Positions 1-10,013 of a stretch of DNA of 52,551 bases are shown here, in pieces; the stretch's first letter is position 1; the number at the start of each line of letters is the position of its first letter. The notes under the pieces are model-generated. The model was not told where the DNA came from and did not search any database. It saw nothing but the letters and a program-made list of their open reading frames with translations. Origin of the DNA: Actinomycetes bacterium (GTDB lineage: Bacteria > Actinomycetota > Acidimicrobiia > Acidimicrobiales > RAAP-2); assembly GCA_021822565.1 (NCBI GenBank), contig JAKAQM010000005.1, forward strand, positions 1 to 52,551, given 5' to 3'. A program made the translations under genes and the position numbers.

Positions 1-67
1 GCACGAGTGGCGAGGGGCTCGCCACGAGTAGGACGGAGGCATTGGACGCCGCAGGAAGGGAGAGCCC

Positions 68-1102
68 ATGACCGAGCTGAACGCCCCCGAGACGCCGGCC
101 CCAGTCGCCTTCGACCTCACCGAGTGGACCACCTGCGGAGGGTGCGCGGCCAAGTGGGGCGCGGGACCTCTCGACACGCTGCTCGCCACGCTCGCGGCGC
201 AGGCGACCGACGGCTCGCTCCTCGTAGGGCTCGACGCGTTCGACGACGCGGCGGTGCTCTCCCTCGGCGACGACCTCGCCTTGGTGTCCACGACCGACTT
301 CTTCCCCCCCATGGTCGCTGACCCTGCCGACTACGGCGCGGTGGCGGCCGCCAACGCGTGCAGCGACGTGTTCGCCATGGGCGGGCGCGTGGTGCTCGCG
401 CTGAACATCGCCGCCTTCCCCGAGCACCTCCCCCACCACGTGATCGACACCATCCTCTCGGCGGCAGCCGGCGTGGTCGCCGAGGCCGGCGGGGTGGTGG
501 CAGGCGGGCACACGATCCGCTCCGCCGAGCCGATCTTCGGCCTCGCGGTGCAGGGCCTCGTGCACCCCGACCGGATCCTGACCAAGCGAGGCGCCCGGCC
601 CGGCCAGACGGTCCTGCTCTCCAAGCCGCTCGGCACGGGGATCGTCCTCCAGGACGGCACGCACGACGAGCGACGTGCGGCGGTCGCAGGGATGCGCAAG
701 CTCAACAAGGAGGCGTCGCTGGACCTCCAGGCCCTCGGGTCCGCGCTCGGCGCCGTCACCGACGTGACCGGTTTCGGGCTCCTCGGCCACAGCTGGGAGG
801 TCGCCCAGCGCTCGGGCGTCACGCTGGTGCTGGACGCCGGCGCGCTGCCGCTCTACCCCGGCGCGCTCGACGCCGCGGCCCGCGGCGTGCGCACCGGCGG
901 CGACCGGCGCAACCGCGACCACCTCATCGGGCACGTGCAGTCCTCGGCCACATCGTCGAGAGAGGCGCTCGCCTTCGACCCGCAGACCTCCGGCGGCCTG
1001 CTCGCGACGGTGGATCCCGACGCCGTCGCCACACTCGCCGGCACCGGGTTCGTGCCGATCGGCGAGGTGACGGATGGCACGGCCAGGGTGCTGCTCGGGT
1101 GA
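68..1102 (+). CDS. selD: selenide, water dikinase (SelD)
   Basis: 344 aa; N-terminal TTCGGCAAKWG catalytic Cys/Lys motif, PurM-like fold segments; followed by selA with a GTGA overlap. Confidence 0.93.
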   Translation: MTELNAPETPAPVAFDLTEWTTCGGCAAKWGAGPLDTLLATLAAQATDGSLLVGLDAFDDAAVLSLGDDLALVSTTDFFPPMVADPADYGAVAAANACSDVFAMGGRVVLALNIAAFPEHLPHHVIDTILSAAAGVVAEAGGVVAGGHTIRSAEPIFGLAVQGLVHPDRILTKRGARPGQTVLLSKPLGTGIVLQDGTHDERRAAVAGMRKLNKEASLDLQALGSALGAVTDVTGFGLLGHSWEVAQRSGVTLVLDAGALPLYPGALDAAARGVRTGGDRRNRDHLIGHVQSSATSSREALAFDPQTSGGLLATVDPDAVATLAGTGFVPIGEVTDGTARVLLG

Positions 1103-2433
1103 GCGGACCCGCCAACGGGCAGCGCTCGCCCGCCGGCGACGTCCCGAGCGCCCGGCCGCCCTCGGTGGACGCGCTGGCCCGCTCCATGGCCGGCTCCGGC
1201 CTCCCGCATCCGGTCCTCGTCGAGGCCGCACGCGCCGCGATCGCCTCGGGCGATCCCGCGGCGGCGGCCACACGGGCCGCCACCGCGGCCGAGCGGTTCG
1301 CGACGACCCTGCTTCGCCAGGTGGTCAACGCGACCGGCGTGCTGCTCCACACCAATCTCGGGCGGGCGCCGGTCGCGCTCGCTCGGAGGGGGGCGCCCGC
1401 CCGGTACGCCAACGTCGAGCTCGACCTGTCGACCGGTCGCAGGGGCTCCAGGAGCGACCACGCCGCCCGGCTCCTCGCGCTCGCCTGCGGGGCGCAAGCC
1501 GCCCTCGTGGTCAACAACGGCGCCTCGGCGGTGCTGCTCGTGCTCAGCGCGCTCGCCTCCGGCACGCGTGTGCCCGTCAGCCGGGGGGAGCTGGTGGAGA
1601 TCGGCGGGGGGTTCCGGATCCCCGAGGTCCTCTCGGCGTCGGGCGCGACCCTCGTGGAGGTCGGGACGACCAACCGCACCCGGCGCTCGGACTACCAGCG
1701 CGCCCTGGACGCGGGCGGCCCCCCGACCGGGCTCGTGCTCAAGGTCCACCGATCCAACTACCAGATGGTGGGCTTCACCGAGGAGGTGGGCGTCCGCGAG
1801 CTCGCGACCCTCGGGCCGCCGGTCGTCTTCGACATCGGCTCGGGCCTCCTCGACGACTCCACGCCGTGGCTCCGGGCCGGCACGCCGGCGTGGCTCCGCG
1901 GCGAGCCGGCGGCACGCCAGGCGCTCGAGCAGGGCGCCGCGCTGGTCACCTTCTCGGGCGACAAGCTCCTCGGCGGACCCCAGTCGGGCGTGATCGCCGG
2001 CCGGCGAGAGCTCGTGGGAGCCTGCGCCCGCCACCCCCTCGCCCGGGCGCTCCGGCCGGGGGGCCTCGTGCTCGAAGCCCTCCAGGACGTGGCCCTCGCC
2101 TACCTTCGCCGGGACGGCGACGCGATCCCGTTCTGGCGCATGGCCCAGGTCCCGGTCGGCGAGCTCCTCGAGAGGGCCGAGGCGCTCGGGGTCGGCGAGG
2201 TCGTGCGCTGCCGCTCGGTCACCGGCGGCGGGACCCTGCCGGGGCTCGAGATCGACTCCGCAGGTGTCGCCCTGCCCGGCGACCGCACCGCGCCCCTCCG
2301 CCGCGCAGAGGTGCCCGTCGTCGCGCGCGTGCACGAGGGGAGGACCGTCCTCGACCTGCGCACGGTGGACCCTGCCGACGACGGCCTCGTCGCGGAGGCC
2401 GCGCGTGCGGCGCTCCGGGAGCACGACGGCTGA
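1099..2433 (+). CDS. selA: L-seryl-tRNA(Sec) selenium transferase (SelA)
   Basis: Starts at GTG 1099 overlapping the selD stop (GTGA); PLP-lysine motif FSGDKLLGGPQSG; NATGVLLHTNLGR. Confidence 0.93.
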   Translation: MSGPANGQRSPAGDVPSARPPSVDALARSMAGSGLPHPVLVEAARAAIASGDPAAAATRAATAAERFATTLLRQVVNATGVLLHTNLGRAPVALARRGAPARYANVELDLSTGRRGSRSDHAARLLALACGAQAALVVNNGASAVLLVLSALASGTRVPVSRGELVEIGGGFRIPEVLSASGATLVEVGTTNRTRRSDYQRALDAGGPPTGLVLKVHRSNYQMVGFTEEVGVRELATLGPPVVFDIGSGLLDDSTPWLRAGTPAWLRGEPAARQALEQGAALVTFSGDKLLGGPQSGVIAGRRELVGACARHPLARALRPGGLVLEALQDVALAYLRRDGDAIPFWRMAQVPVGELLERAEALGVGEVVRCRSVTGGGTLPGLEIDSAGVALPGDRTAPLRRAEVPVVARVHEGRTVLDLRTVDPADDGLVAEAARAALREHDG

Positions 2434-2506
2434 GCTCTGGCTCCCGGCAGCCGGCTCCCGGCGGCTGAGCTCCGGCTCCCGGCTCCCGGCGGCGTCGCCG
2501 AGCCGC

Positions 2507-3091
2507 TCAGCGCGACCGTCGGCGCAGCGCGCGCCGGAGGATCTCGGCGTACGTCTCGATCCCCTCGCGGCTGAGCCGGGCCTCGGGGCCGCTCGCGATC
2601 GCCACGCGCTCGGGGACGACCCCCCAGACCGGCACCTTCTCCGACTCCCACCACGCGAGCGCCTGGGCGAGGTCGTTCGTGCCCAGCCGCGCCGCGCAGA
2701 CCACGACGCCGTAGGGGGTCTTCTCCGGCACCATCTCCACGGTCGCCGCCACGCGGGAGTACTCCACGCCGCCGGCGCGCGTGGGGATCACGACCGCATC
2801 CGCGCGCTCGAGCGCCGCTCGGACGATGCGCTCGTCCCCCGGCGGGGTGTCCACCACGGCGAAGCCATCGTGCCGCTCCATCGCCCGGGCGACCGTCCGC
2901 TCCGAGGGCGCCTCGGCGAGCTCGACCCCCTCCATCGGGCGGGCCTCGAGCCACTCGGCTGACGACGCCTGCCGGTCGGCATCCACGAGCAGCACGGGGT
3001 CGAGGCCCCGCTCCACGGCGCAGGCGGCGAGGTACACGGCGGTCGTGGTCTTGCCCACCCCGCCCTTCACATTGCTCACGACGATGTTCAC
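2507..3091 (-). CDS. ParA-family ATPase (orphan)
   Basis: Deviant Walker A VKGGVGKTTTAVYLA; VDTPPGDE; no ParB neighbour. Confidence 0.88.
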   Translation of the reverse strand: MNIVVSNVKGGVGKTTTAVYLAACAVERGLDPVLLVDADRQASSAEWLEARPMEGVELAEAPSERTVARAMERHDGFAVVDTPPGDERIVRAALERADAVVIPTRAGGVEYSRVAATVEMVPEKTPYGVVVCAARLGTNDLAQALAWWESEKVPVWGVVPERVAIASGPEARLSREGIETYAEILRRALRRRSR

Positions 3092-3147
3092 GGAAGCATC
3101 GAGAGCCTAACCGCTGGAGCAGATCGCGCGGCAGGTAGCGTGCCCGT

Positions 3148-4089
3148 GTGCGGTTCAGCATCTGGCCGGCGACGTCAGAGCCCTGGGAGGACTTCCTCGA
3201 GGCAGCCACGCACGCGGCGGCGACCGGCTGGGACGGCGTGTGGGCGGCAGACCACTTCATGCCGGCCGCCCCACCTGCGGACGGACCGATGCTCGAGTGC
3301 TTCACCGTGCTCTCGGCGGTCGCTGCGACCGTCCCGCGCGTGCGGATCGGTCCGCTCGTCACGGGCAACACCTACCGCCACCCCACCGTGCTCGCGAAGA
3401 TGGCGGCCACGCTCGACCACGTGAGCGGCGGGCGCGTCGTCCTCGGCCTTGGCGCAGGATGGCAGCAGAACGAGCACGCGGCCTACGGGATCGAGCTCCA
3501 CGACGTCGCTGGCCGCCTGGCGCGCCTCGACGAGGCGTGCGCGGTCGTGCGCCACCTGCTCGACGACGCCCGGAGCAACTTCGAGGGCCGCTTCTACACC
3601 CTCACCGACGCCCCGGCGGAGCCCAAGCCCATCCAAGCCCACCTCCCACTCCTCATCGGCGGCGGCGGTGAGAAGGTGACGCTGCGGATCGTGGCGAGAT
3701 GGGCCGACGAGTGGAACACCTGGGGCCTCCCCCACGTGCTCGCCGCCAAGGGTGCCGTCCTCGAGCGCCACTGCGAGGCGATCGGGCGAGACCCCGCCGC
3801 GATCGCCCGCTCGGCACAGGTGCTCTTCGAGCTCGACGGCACGTGGGACCCGCAGATGCCCCGCCGCCAGGGCTTCCCGACGGCGTCGGGCAGCGTCGCC
3901 GAGCTCCAGGAGCTCTTGGGCGCGTTCTCCGAGGCCAAGGTGCACGAGGTGGTCGTGCCGGACTGGAACCTCGGCACGGGCCCCGCGAGACGAGAGGCGA
4001 TGGACCGCTTCATCGAGGAGGTCGCAGGCCCCTTCCGGGAGGGCCGACCCCGCGAAGACCCAGGGTCACGGGAGACCGCGAGCGCGTAA
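3148..4089 (+). CDS. LLM-class (luciferase-like, probably F420-dependent) oxidoreductase
   Basis: MRFSIWPATSEPWEDFLEAATHAAATGWDGVWAADHF... GGRVVLGLGAGW... PLLIGGGGEKVTLRI. Confidence 0.88.
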   Translation: MRFSIWPATSEPWEDFLEAATHAAATGWDGVWAADHFMPAAPPADGPMLECFTVLSAVAATVPRVRIGPLVTGNTYRHPTVLAKMAATLDHVSGGRVVLGLGAGWQQNEHAAYGIELHDVAGRLARLDEACAVVRHLLDDARSNFEGRFYTLTDAPAEPKPIQAHLPLLIGGGGEKVTLRIVARWADEWNTWGLPHVLAAKGAVLERHCEAIGRDPAAIARSAQVLFELDGTWDPQMPRRQGFPTASGSVAELQELLGAFSEAKVHEVVVPDWNLGTGPARREAMDRFIEEVAGPFREGRPREDPGSRETASA

Positions 4090-4154
4090 GCTCGGAGCGG
4101 TCGCCGAGCGCGACCGGCAGGTGGGAGCGAGACCGACGGGCAGGTGATGTGTCG

Positions 4155-4769
4155 ATGCCGTCAGGACATTTCCAGCACTACGCGATGTACGGCGGCCACT
4201 GGCACTTCGCACCCTGGATCGGGCCGATCGCGCTGGTCGCTCCCCTGCTCGTGCTGGCCGTCCTCTCCATCATGGTGGTGGGGGGTCAGCGAGCCGGGCG
4301 CTGGTGCGACGCACGCCGGAGCAGGTCGAGAGCCACCGCTCGGCCCGCAGCCGCATGGCCCTGCACCACCAGGGCAAGCGACACCGCAGCCGGTGCCACC
4401 AGGCCCGGCGACGCGGTCCGTAAGGCGGCGGTGCTCGCTTCGGACCTCGATCGCGACCGCGTGGTCGATCGCCTCTCCCAGGCGGTCGGCGACGGCCACC
4501 TGAGCTTGGAAGAGGGCACCGAGCGCATCGACGCAGCGCTGCGGAGCCGTCACCTCCGCGAGCTCGAGCATCTCGTCGCGGACCTCCCGGCCCTCCAAGC
4601 CGCCTCCAGCACGCCGGCGCCGCACGCCACGCATCGTCGTGCGCTCGCCGCCGGTGCCGCCCTCGTCGTGCTCGCCGCCTTCTCCGTCCAGCTCTCCACC
4701 GGCATCTGGGCGTTGTGGCCGCTCGCCGTCGCCGCGGTGGCGACGGCGTCCCTCGTGTCGCGCCGCTGA
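4155..4769 (+). CDS. DUF1707/SHOCT-like domain membrane protein
   Basis: N-terminal TM segment, DUF1707-like LASDLDRDRVVDRLSQAVGDGHLSLEEGTERIDAALRSRHLRELEHLVADLP, two C-terminal TM segments; the Arg-rich middle may be out of frame. Confidence 0.6.
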   Translation: MPSGHFQHYAMYGGHWHFAPWIGPIALVAPLLVLAVLSIMVVGGQRAGRWCDARRSRSRATARPAAAWPCTTRASDTAAGATRPGDAVRKAAVLASDLDRDRVVDRLSQAVGDGHLSLEEGTERIDAALRSRHLRELEHLVADLPALQAASSTPAPHATHRRALAAGAALVVLAAFSVQLSTGIWALWPLAVAAVATASLVSRR

Positions 4770-4829
4770 GCGCGGAGGCAAGACGCGCGCAGACGTATGC
4801 GGCGGCGTCCTACGCGACGGGACCTTTGC

Positions 4830-4901
4830 GGCTCCTCGCCTGTTCGGCTCCTCGGCTGTTCGGCTCCTCGGCTGTTCGGCTCCTCGGCTGTTCGGCTCCT
4901 C
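4830..4901. repeat. 16-bp tandem repeat (GGCTCCTCGGCTGTTC), about 4.5 copies
   Basis: ggctcctcgcctgttc then three copies of ggctcctcggctgttc and a partial copy, read directly; intergenic. Confidence 0.95.
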
Positions 4902-4946
4902 TGTCGGAGGGCGGGCTGGCCATCGGCACCGCGGCTTCCCGCGGGC

Positions 4947-5908
4947 TCAGAGCAGGCCCGCGCGCGCCAGGTCGCGGCCGAGCGCGGCGACCTCGTCGGC
5001 GCCCGGGGAGCGCAATGGCGGGCGCACGGCGCCACCGGACATCCCGAGCAGGCCTGCCCAGGCCTTGATCCAGGGAAGCGGGTGCACGCGCTCTCGATGC
5101 CGGCCACCGTGCAGCCACTTCTCCGCCACCTCGCGCACGGGTCGAGGGTCGCCGCCACCTCGGCAGCCTCCGCGAAGTCTCCCGAGAGCGCAGCTCGGGT
5201 GTACTCGAGCATCGGTCGCCATTCTGGGGTCTGGTAGAGGTAGGGCGCCGCCGAGGGCATGTGCACCCGCTGGCCGTGGTCGCGGATGTCGGCGAGGAGG
5301 TCCTGCTCCGCCGGTGCGCACACCAGGATGCGGTCCGCGACGCGCTGGAGGACGGCGAGGTAGTGGGGACGCGGGTGGCCCACCTTTATGCCGCAGACGT
5401 TCTCGATGTCCGCGAGCCGGTCGACGAGGTCGAGGGAGAGGGGCGGCCCCGCGTAGGCCGTGTCGAAGATCCACACACCGATGTCCACGGCCCCGCAGAC
5501 CGCCGAATAGAAGTCGTAGATCCCGTCGTCCGCCGCGACCGGGTAGTACGGGCGGAGGACCACGGCGAAGTCCGCCCCCGCGCGTTCGGCGTGACGAGTG
5601 AGCTCGATCGTCTCGACGACCGAGTGGTGGCCGGTGTGGGCGATCACCGGGCACCGGCCCCGTACCGCCCCCACGACAGCCTCGACCTGGCGCAGGCGCT
5701 CTGCGGTCGAGAGGGCCCAGAACTCGCTCATGACCCCGCTACAGAAGATGCCGTCCACCTCGAGGCCCTCGACGAGCCGGGCCAGATCGGCGGCTGCCGC
5801 GTCGAGGTCCATCCGCCCGTCCGCGTCGAAGGGCGTCGTCGTCGCTGCCCACAGTCCGACGAAGGCGTCCCTGGCGGCACCCTTGGCGTCCGACCTGTCG
5901 TACTCCAC
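4947..5908 (-). pseudogene. dihydrodipicolinate synthase (DapA) family protein with an apparent C-terminal frameshift
   Basis: MEYDRSDAKGAARDAFVGLWAATTTPFDADGRMDLD... to AATLDP in one frame; VREVAEKWLHGGRHRERVHPLPWIKAWAGLLGMSGGAVRPPL continues in another frame from about 5140. Confidence 0.7.
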
Positions 5909-5989
5909 GCTGCACCTCCCCGTCTCGCTCGATCATCTCGCATGCGGTGCGATCGCGCCGGCGCACCCCGTCGAGCTTTCCGCAGTCCT

Positions 5990-6021
5990 CGCTTCGCACA
6001 GTTCTCGCTTCGCACAGTTCT
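5990..6021. repeat. 16-bp direct tandem repeat (CGCTTCGCACAGTTCT) x2
   Basis: Two perfect adjacent copies between the divergent dapA-like and aldo/keto reductase genes. Confidence 0.95.
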
Positions 6022-6150
6022 CGGGCCAGCTGCACCGGATGTCCTGGTACCGTCGCCAGGGACGCTGGGCCCGGCGAGCACGGAAGCGGCTCGGAAGTTA
6101 CGGGAGAGGCTCGGGAGCCAGGTCCCCGAGCACGAGAGAGGGGATCGGCG

Positions 6151-7134
6151 ATGGCGCTCGAGACCAGGCGGCTCGGCAGGACGGGCAGCGAGGTCACGAT
6201 CCTCGGCTACGGCGCGATGGAGCTGCGGGGCCAGCCGCGGGGGCCCGCGATCCGTGACGAGGACGCCGGCCGCATCCTGAACGCGGTGCTCGACGGCGGC
6301 ATCGACCTCATCGACACGTCGATCGACTACGGGCGCAGCGAGGAGCTCATCGGGCGCTACCTCTCGGGGCGTCGCGACGAGTACTTCCTCGCCTCCAAGT
6401 GCGGCTGCCCACGGTCTTCCCTCCCCGGCGACCCGGTGCCCGCACCGCACGACTACCGCCCAAGCAACGTGCGCGCCGGCGTGGAGCAGAGCCTTCGGCG
6501 GCTCCGAACCGACCGGCTCGACCTGGTGCAGGTCCACATGTCCCCGAGCCGGGCCCAGCTCGAAGCCGACGGCACGGTCGGGACGCTCGAGGACCTGCGA
6601 GACGAGGGAAAGCTTCGCTTCATCGGAATGTCGGGCACGCTTCCGAACCTTCCCGACCACCTGGCCATGGGCGTCTTCGACGTGCTCCAGATCCCCTACT
6701 CGCTGGTCCAGCGCGACCACGAGGACCTGATCACCCAGGCAGCCGAGCAGGGCGCTGGCACCCTCATCCGCGGCGGTGCGGCCCGAGGCGCGCCGGCAGA
6801 GGACAAGGACTGGCAGCGCGGACCGATCGGCGTGGACGTCGAGGTGGCCCGGGGGCGCTGGGAGCAGGCGGGGGCCGAGGAGCTCCTCGACGGCATGAGC
6901 CGCATGGAGCTCGTCATCCGCTTCACGCTGAGCCATCCCGGGTTGTCGAGCGCCATCGTCGGCACCGCCAGCTTCGAGCACTTGACCCAGAACCTGGCCA
7001 TCGCCGAGAAGGGACCGCTCCCCGCCGACCTCTACGAGCTGGCGAAGGAGCGCTTCCCCGGACCCGAGCACCGCGAGGAGCACCTCGAGGAGCACCGCGC
7101 GGAGCACCGCGAGGAGAGTGGGAGGACGACGTGA
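6151..7134 (+). CDS. aldo/keto reductase
   Basis: MALETRRLGRTGSEVTILGYGAMEL... DTSIDYGRSEE... SKCGC... VQVHMSP tetrad-like residues; repetitive C-terminal EHREEHLEEHRAEHREE. Confidence 0.9.
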   Translation: MALETRRLGRTGSEVTILGYGAMELRGQPRGPAIRDEDAGRILNAVLDGGIDLIDTSIDYGRSEELIGRYLSGRRDEYFLASKCGCPRSSLPGDPVPAPHDYRPSNVRAGVEQSLRRLRTDRLDLVQVHMSPSRAQLEADGTVGTLEDLRDEGKLRFIGMSGTLPNLPDHLAMGVFDVLQIPYSLVQRDHEDLITQAAEQGAGTLIRGGAARGAPAEDKDWQRGPIGVDVEVARGRWEQAGAEELLDGMSRMELVIRFTLSHPGLSSAIVGTASFEHLTQNLAIAEKGPLPADLYELAKERFPGPEHREEHLEEHRAEHREESGRTT

Positions 7135-8135
7135 GGTATGTGAAGCTGGGCCGCACGGGGCTGGACGTGTCGCGCATCTGCCTGGGATGCATGAGCTACG
7201 GGGACGCGTCCCGCGGGAACCACCAGTGGGCGCTCTCCGAGGAGGAGAGCCGGCCCTTCATCCGAAAGGCGCTCGAGTCGGGCATCAACTTCTTCGACAC
7301 CGCGAACGTCTACTCGGCGGGGACGAGCGAGGAGATCCTGGGGCGAGCCCTGCGAGACTTCGCCAACCGTGACGAGGTCGTCGTGGCCACCAAGGTGTCC
7401 GGTCAGATGCGCGAGGGGCCCAACGGCTCGGGCCTGTCCCGCAAGGAGATCATGACCGAGCTCGACCACAGCCTCACGAGGCTCGGCACCGACTACATCG
7501 ACCTGTACCAGATCCACCGGTTCGATCGCACCACGCCGATCGAAGAGACCCTCGAGGCGCTCCATGACGCGGTGCGGGCGGGCAAGGTGCGCTACGTCGG
7601 CGCCTCGTCCATGTATGCCTGGCAGTTCGCCAAGGCCCTCTACACGGCCGACATCCATGGCTGGAGCAGGTTCGTGAGCATGCAGAACCACTACAACCTG
7701 CTCAACCGGGAAGAAGAACGCGAGATGCTGCCCCTGTGCGCCGATCAGGGGGTCGGGGTCATCCCCTGGAGCCCGCTCGCGCGTGGCCGCCTCACGCGTG
7801 AGTGGGGGGAGAAGACCAACCGCTCGGAGACCGACCGCTTCGGCGCCCAGCTCTACCAGGACTCCGACCGCGCCATCGTGGAACGGGTCGCAGAGGTCGC
7901 CCAGGAGCGCGGCGTGCCAAGGGCGCAGGTGGCCCTCGCTTGGGTCCTGTCGAACCCGGTCGTCACCGCCCCGATCGTCGGCGCCACGAAGCTCGAGCAC
8001 CTCGACGACGCCGTGGCCGCCGTGGAGATCGAGCTCGGCGACGAGGAGCTCCGCCGCCTGGAGGAGCCCTACGAGCCCCACACGATCGCAGGCTTCGACC
8101 TCCCGGTCGTCCGGGGCCCGAGACCGCGGGGCTGA
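7131..8135 (+). CDS. aldo/keto reductase
   Basis: GTG start overlaps upstream stop (GTGA); VRYVKLGRTGLDVSRICLGCMSYGD... DTANVYSAGTSEE... IVGATKLEHLDDAV. Confidence 0.92.
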   Translation: MRYVKLGRTGLDVSRICLGCMSYGDASRGNHQWALSEEESRPFIRKALESGINFFDTANVYSAGTSEEILGRALRDFANRDEVVVATKVSGQMREGPNGSGLSRKEIMTELDHSLTRLGTDYIDLYQIHRFDRTTPIEETLEALHDAVRAGKVRYVGASSMYAWQFAKALYTADIHGWSRFVSMQNHYNLLNREEEREMLPLCADQGVGVIPWSPLARGRLTREWGEKTNRSETDRFGAQLYQDSDRAIVERVAEVAQERGVPRAQVALAWVLSNPVVTAPIVGATKLEHLDDAVAAVEIELGDEELRRLEEPYEPHTIAGFDLPVVRGPRPRG

Positions 8136-8154
8136 CGCCAGCCATCGTTGCACG

Positions 8155-9096
8155 ATGGCACCCGTCGTAACCGTCCGCGAGCTGCGCAAGTCCTACGGCG
8201 AGGTCGAGCGACTGCACGGCATCAGCTTCAGCGTCGAGGCAGGCCAGATCTTCGGGTTCCTCGGGACGAACGGTGCGGGCAAGACGACGACCATCGAGAT
8301 CCTCGAGGGCTACCGCTCGCGCAGCTCGGGAGAGGTCACCGTCCTCGGGGTCGACCCCGCGCGTGCCGACAGAGCCTGGCGCAACCGCATCGGGATCGTC
8401 CTGCAGGAGTCCGAGCTGAACCCTGTGTACACGGTGCGCGAGACGGTGACCATGTTCGCCAGGTACTTCGACTCGCCGACGCCGATCGGCCGCACCCTCG
8501 ACGTGGTCGGCCTCTCGGCCAATGCCGACGAGCGGATCGGGCGTCTCTCGGGCGGCCAGAAGCGACGGGTGGACGTCGCGCTCGGCCTGGTCGGCGATCC
8601 CGACGTCCTCTTCCTGGACGAGCCCACGACGGGGCTCGACCCGGCGGCGAGACGCGAGATGTGGAGGATGATCGACGGACTGCGCACCGAGGGCAAGACC
8701 GTCTTCCTCACCACGCACTACATGGACGAAGCAGCCCGCCTCTCCGATCGCATCGTGATCCTGCGGGCCGGGGCCATCGCCGCCGAAGGGACCCCTGACG
8801 AGCTGAGCCGGAGCCTTGGGCGCACGTCGGACATCTCGTTCGCCCTGCCGCCGGGGACGACCCGATCCGAGATCGAGACGGCCGTCGGCACTGCGGCAAC
8901 GGTCGAGTCCGAGACGGTGCGCCTGCGGACCGACTCCGTCCAGCGCGTCCTCGCACGGCTCCTGCGGTGGGCCGAGGACGCACGGGTCGAGCTGTCCAGC
9001 CTCCAGGTGACGCAGCCCACCTTGGACGACGTGTTCGTGCAGTTGGCCGAGCCCGACGACGGGGCGCGAGGTGCCGACGGGGCGCCGCCTCCATGA
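8155..9096 (+). CDS. ABC transporter ATP-binding protein (DrrA/CcmA-like)
   Basis: Walker A GTNGAGKTTTIE, signature LSGGQKRRVDVALGLVGDPDVLFLDEPTTGLDP. Confidence 0.94.
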   Translation: MAPVVTVRELRKSYGEVERLHGISFSVEAGQIFGFLGTNGAGKTTTIEILEGYRSRSSGEVTVLGVDPARADRAWRNRIGIVLQESELNPVYTVRETVTMFARYFDSPTPIGRTLDVVGLSANADERIGRLSGGQKRRVDVALGLVGDPDVLFLDEPTTGLDPAARREMWRMIDGLRTEGKTVFLTTHYMDEAARLSDRIVILRAGAIAAEGTPDELSRSLGRTSDISFALPPGTTRSEIETAVGTAATVESETVRLRTDSVQRVLARLLRWAEDARVELSSLQVTQPTLDDVFVQLAEPDDGARGADGAPPP

Positions 9097-9863
9097 AGGA
9101 CCTCCGGCTCACGCTGTCCCAGACGCGCTACGCCCTGCTCGGGTTCCTCCGCAATCCCCGGGCCTTCGTGTTCACGATCATCCTGCCGCTGTTCCTGCTG
9201 ATCATCTTGAACACGATCTTCCACGGCCTCACGAAATTCATCGGTGCGAAGACCGCTGCCGTCTACTACACGCCGGCCATCGTCTCGTACCAGATCCTTC
9301 TGGCAGGCTTCAACTCGCTGAACCTGTCGGTGGTGACCGACCGCGAAGCGGGAATGCTGAAGCGCTTCCGGGGCACGCCCATGCCGAGCTGGGTCTACCT
9401 GGCGAGCCTGATCGGGCGCACGATCGTCGTCGTCGTGTGCGCGGTCGCGGTGCTCGTCGTCGTCGGCGTCGTCTTCTACGCGGTGCCCATCTCGGCGGCC
9501 GCCGTCGTCGGCGTGGTCGTCTACACGCTTCTCGGCACGGTCTCGATGTGCGCGCTCGGCCTGGCTGCGACCCGAGCATCTCCGAACGTCGACACCGCCT
9601 CGGTGATCGGGATCTTCCCGACGCTCGTCCTGGCGTTCGTCTCCGGCGTGTTCGTCCCGCTCGCGCTCGTGCCTGGCTGGCTCGTCGACATCGGGCGCGT
9701 CTTCCCCCTCGAGTACCTGGCCGCCGGTCTTCGAACGTCGTTCACGGCAGCGTCGTCGACCGGCATCACGGCGGAGAACGTCGGGGTGCTCGTGGGCTGG
9801 GGGCTCGTGGGCATGGCCATCGCGGTACGGACCTTCGAGTGGGAGCCGATGGGCCGCGGCTGA
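9093..9863 (+). CDS. ABC-2 type transporter permease
   Basis: Multiple TM segments; ATGA overlap with the ATPase gene. Confidence 0.9.
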   Translation: MKDLRLTLSQTRYALLGFLRNPRAFVFTIILPLFLLIILNTIFHGLTKFIGAKTAAVYYTPAIVSYQILLAGFNSLNLSVVTDREAGMLKRFRGTPMPSWVYLASLIGRTIVVVVCAVAVLVVVGVVFYAVPISAAAVVGVVVYTLLGTVSMCALGLAATRASPNVDTASVIGIFPTLVLAFVSGVFVPLALVPGWLVDIGRVFPLEYLAAGLRTSFTAASSTGITAENVGVLVGWGLVGMAIAVRTFEWEPMGRG

Positions 9864-10013
9864 GCGCACCGCCGCTGCCGAGGGTGCCGAGCGCACCGGC
9901 GCTGCCGGCGCTGCTCGTCCGGAGCCCTGAGGCAGACTCGCATCCGTGAACGCCGCGACGACGATCCCGCACATCGAACGAGGCCGGCGGCCCGGCTCCC
10001 CGGAAGTGCCGAG

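Noticed and set aside
1-67. Possible selC/tRNA-Sec before selD
   Set aside because: Too short and no cloverleaf; only a small inverted repeat (GTGGCGAGGGGCTCGCCAC) is visible
4830-4901. Possible CRISPR array
   Set aside because: Units are directly adjacent with no spacers; the same applies to arrays at 23151, 30871, 38738 and 49755; no cas genes
9733-9750. CGAACGTCGTTC as a second SOS box
   Set aside because: Spacer is 3 nt, right arm incomplete, and it lies inside the ABC permease coding sequence
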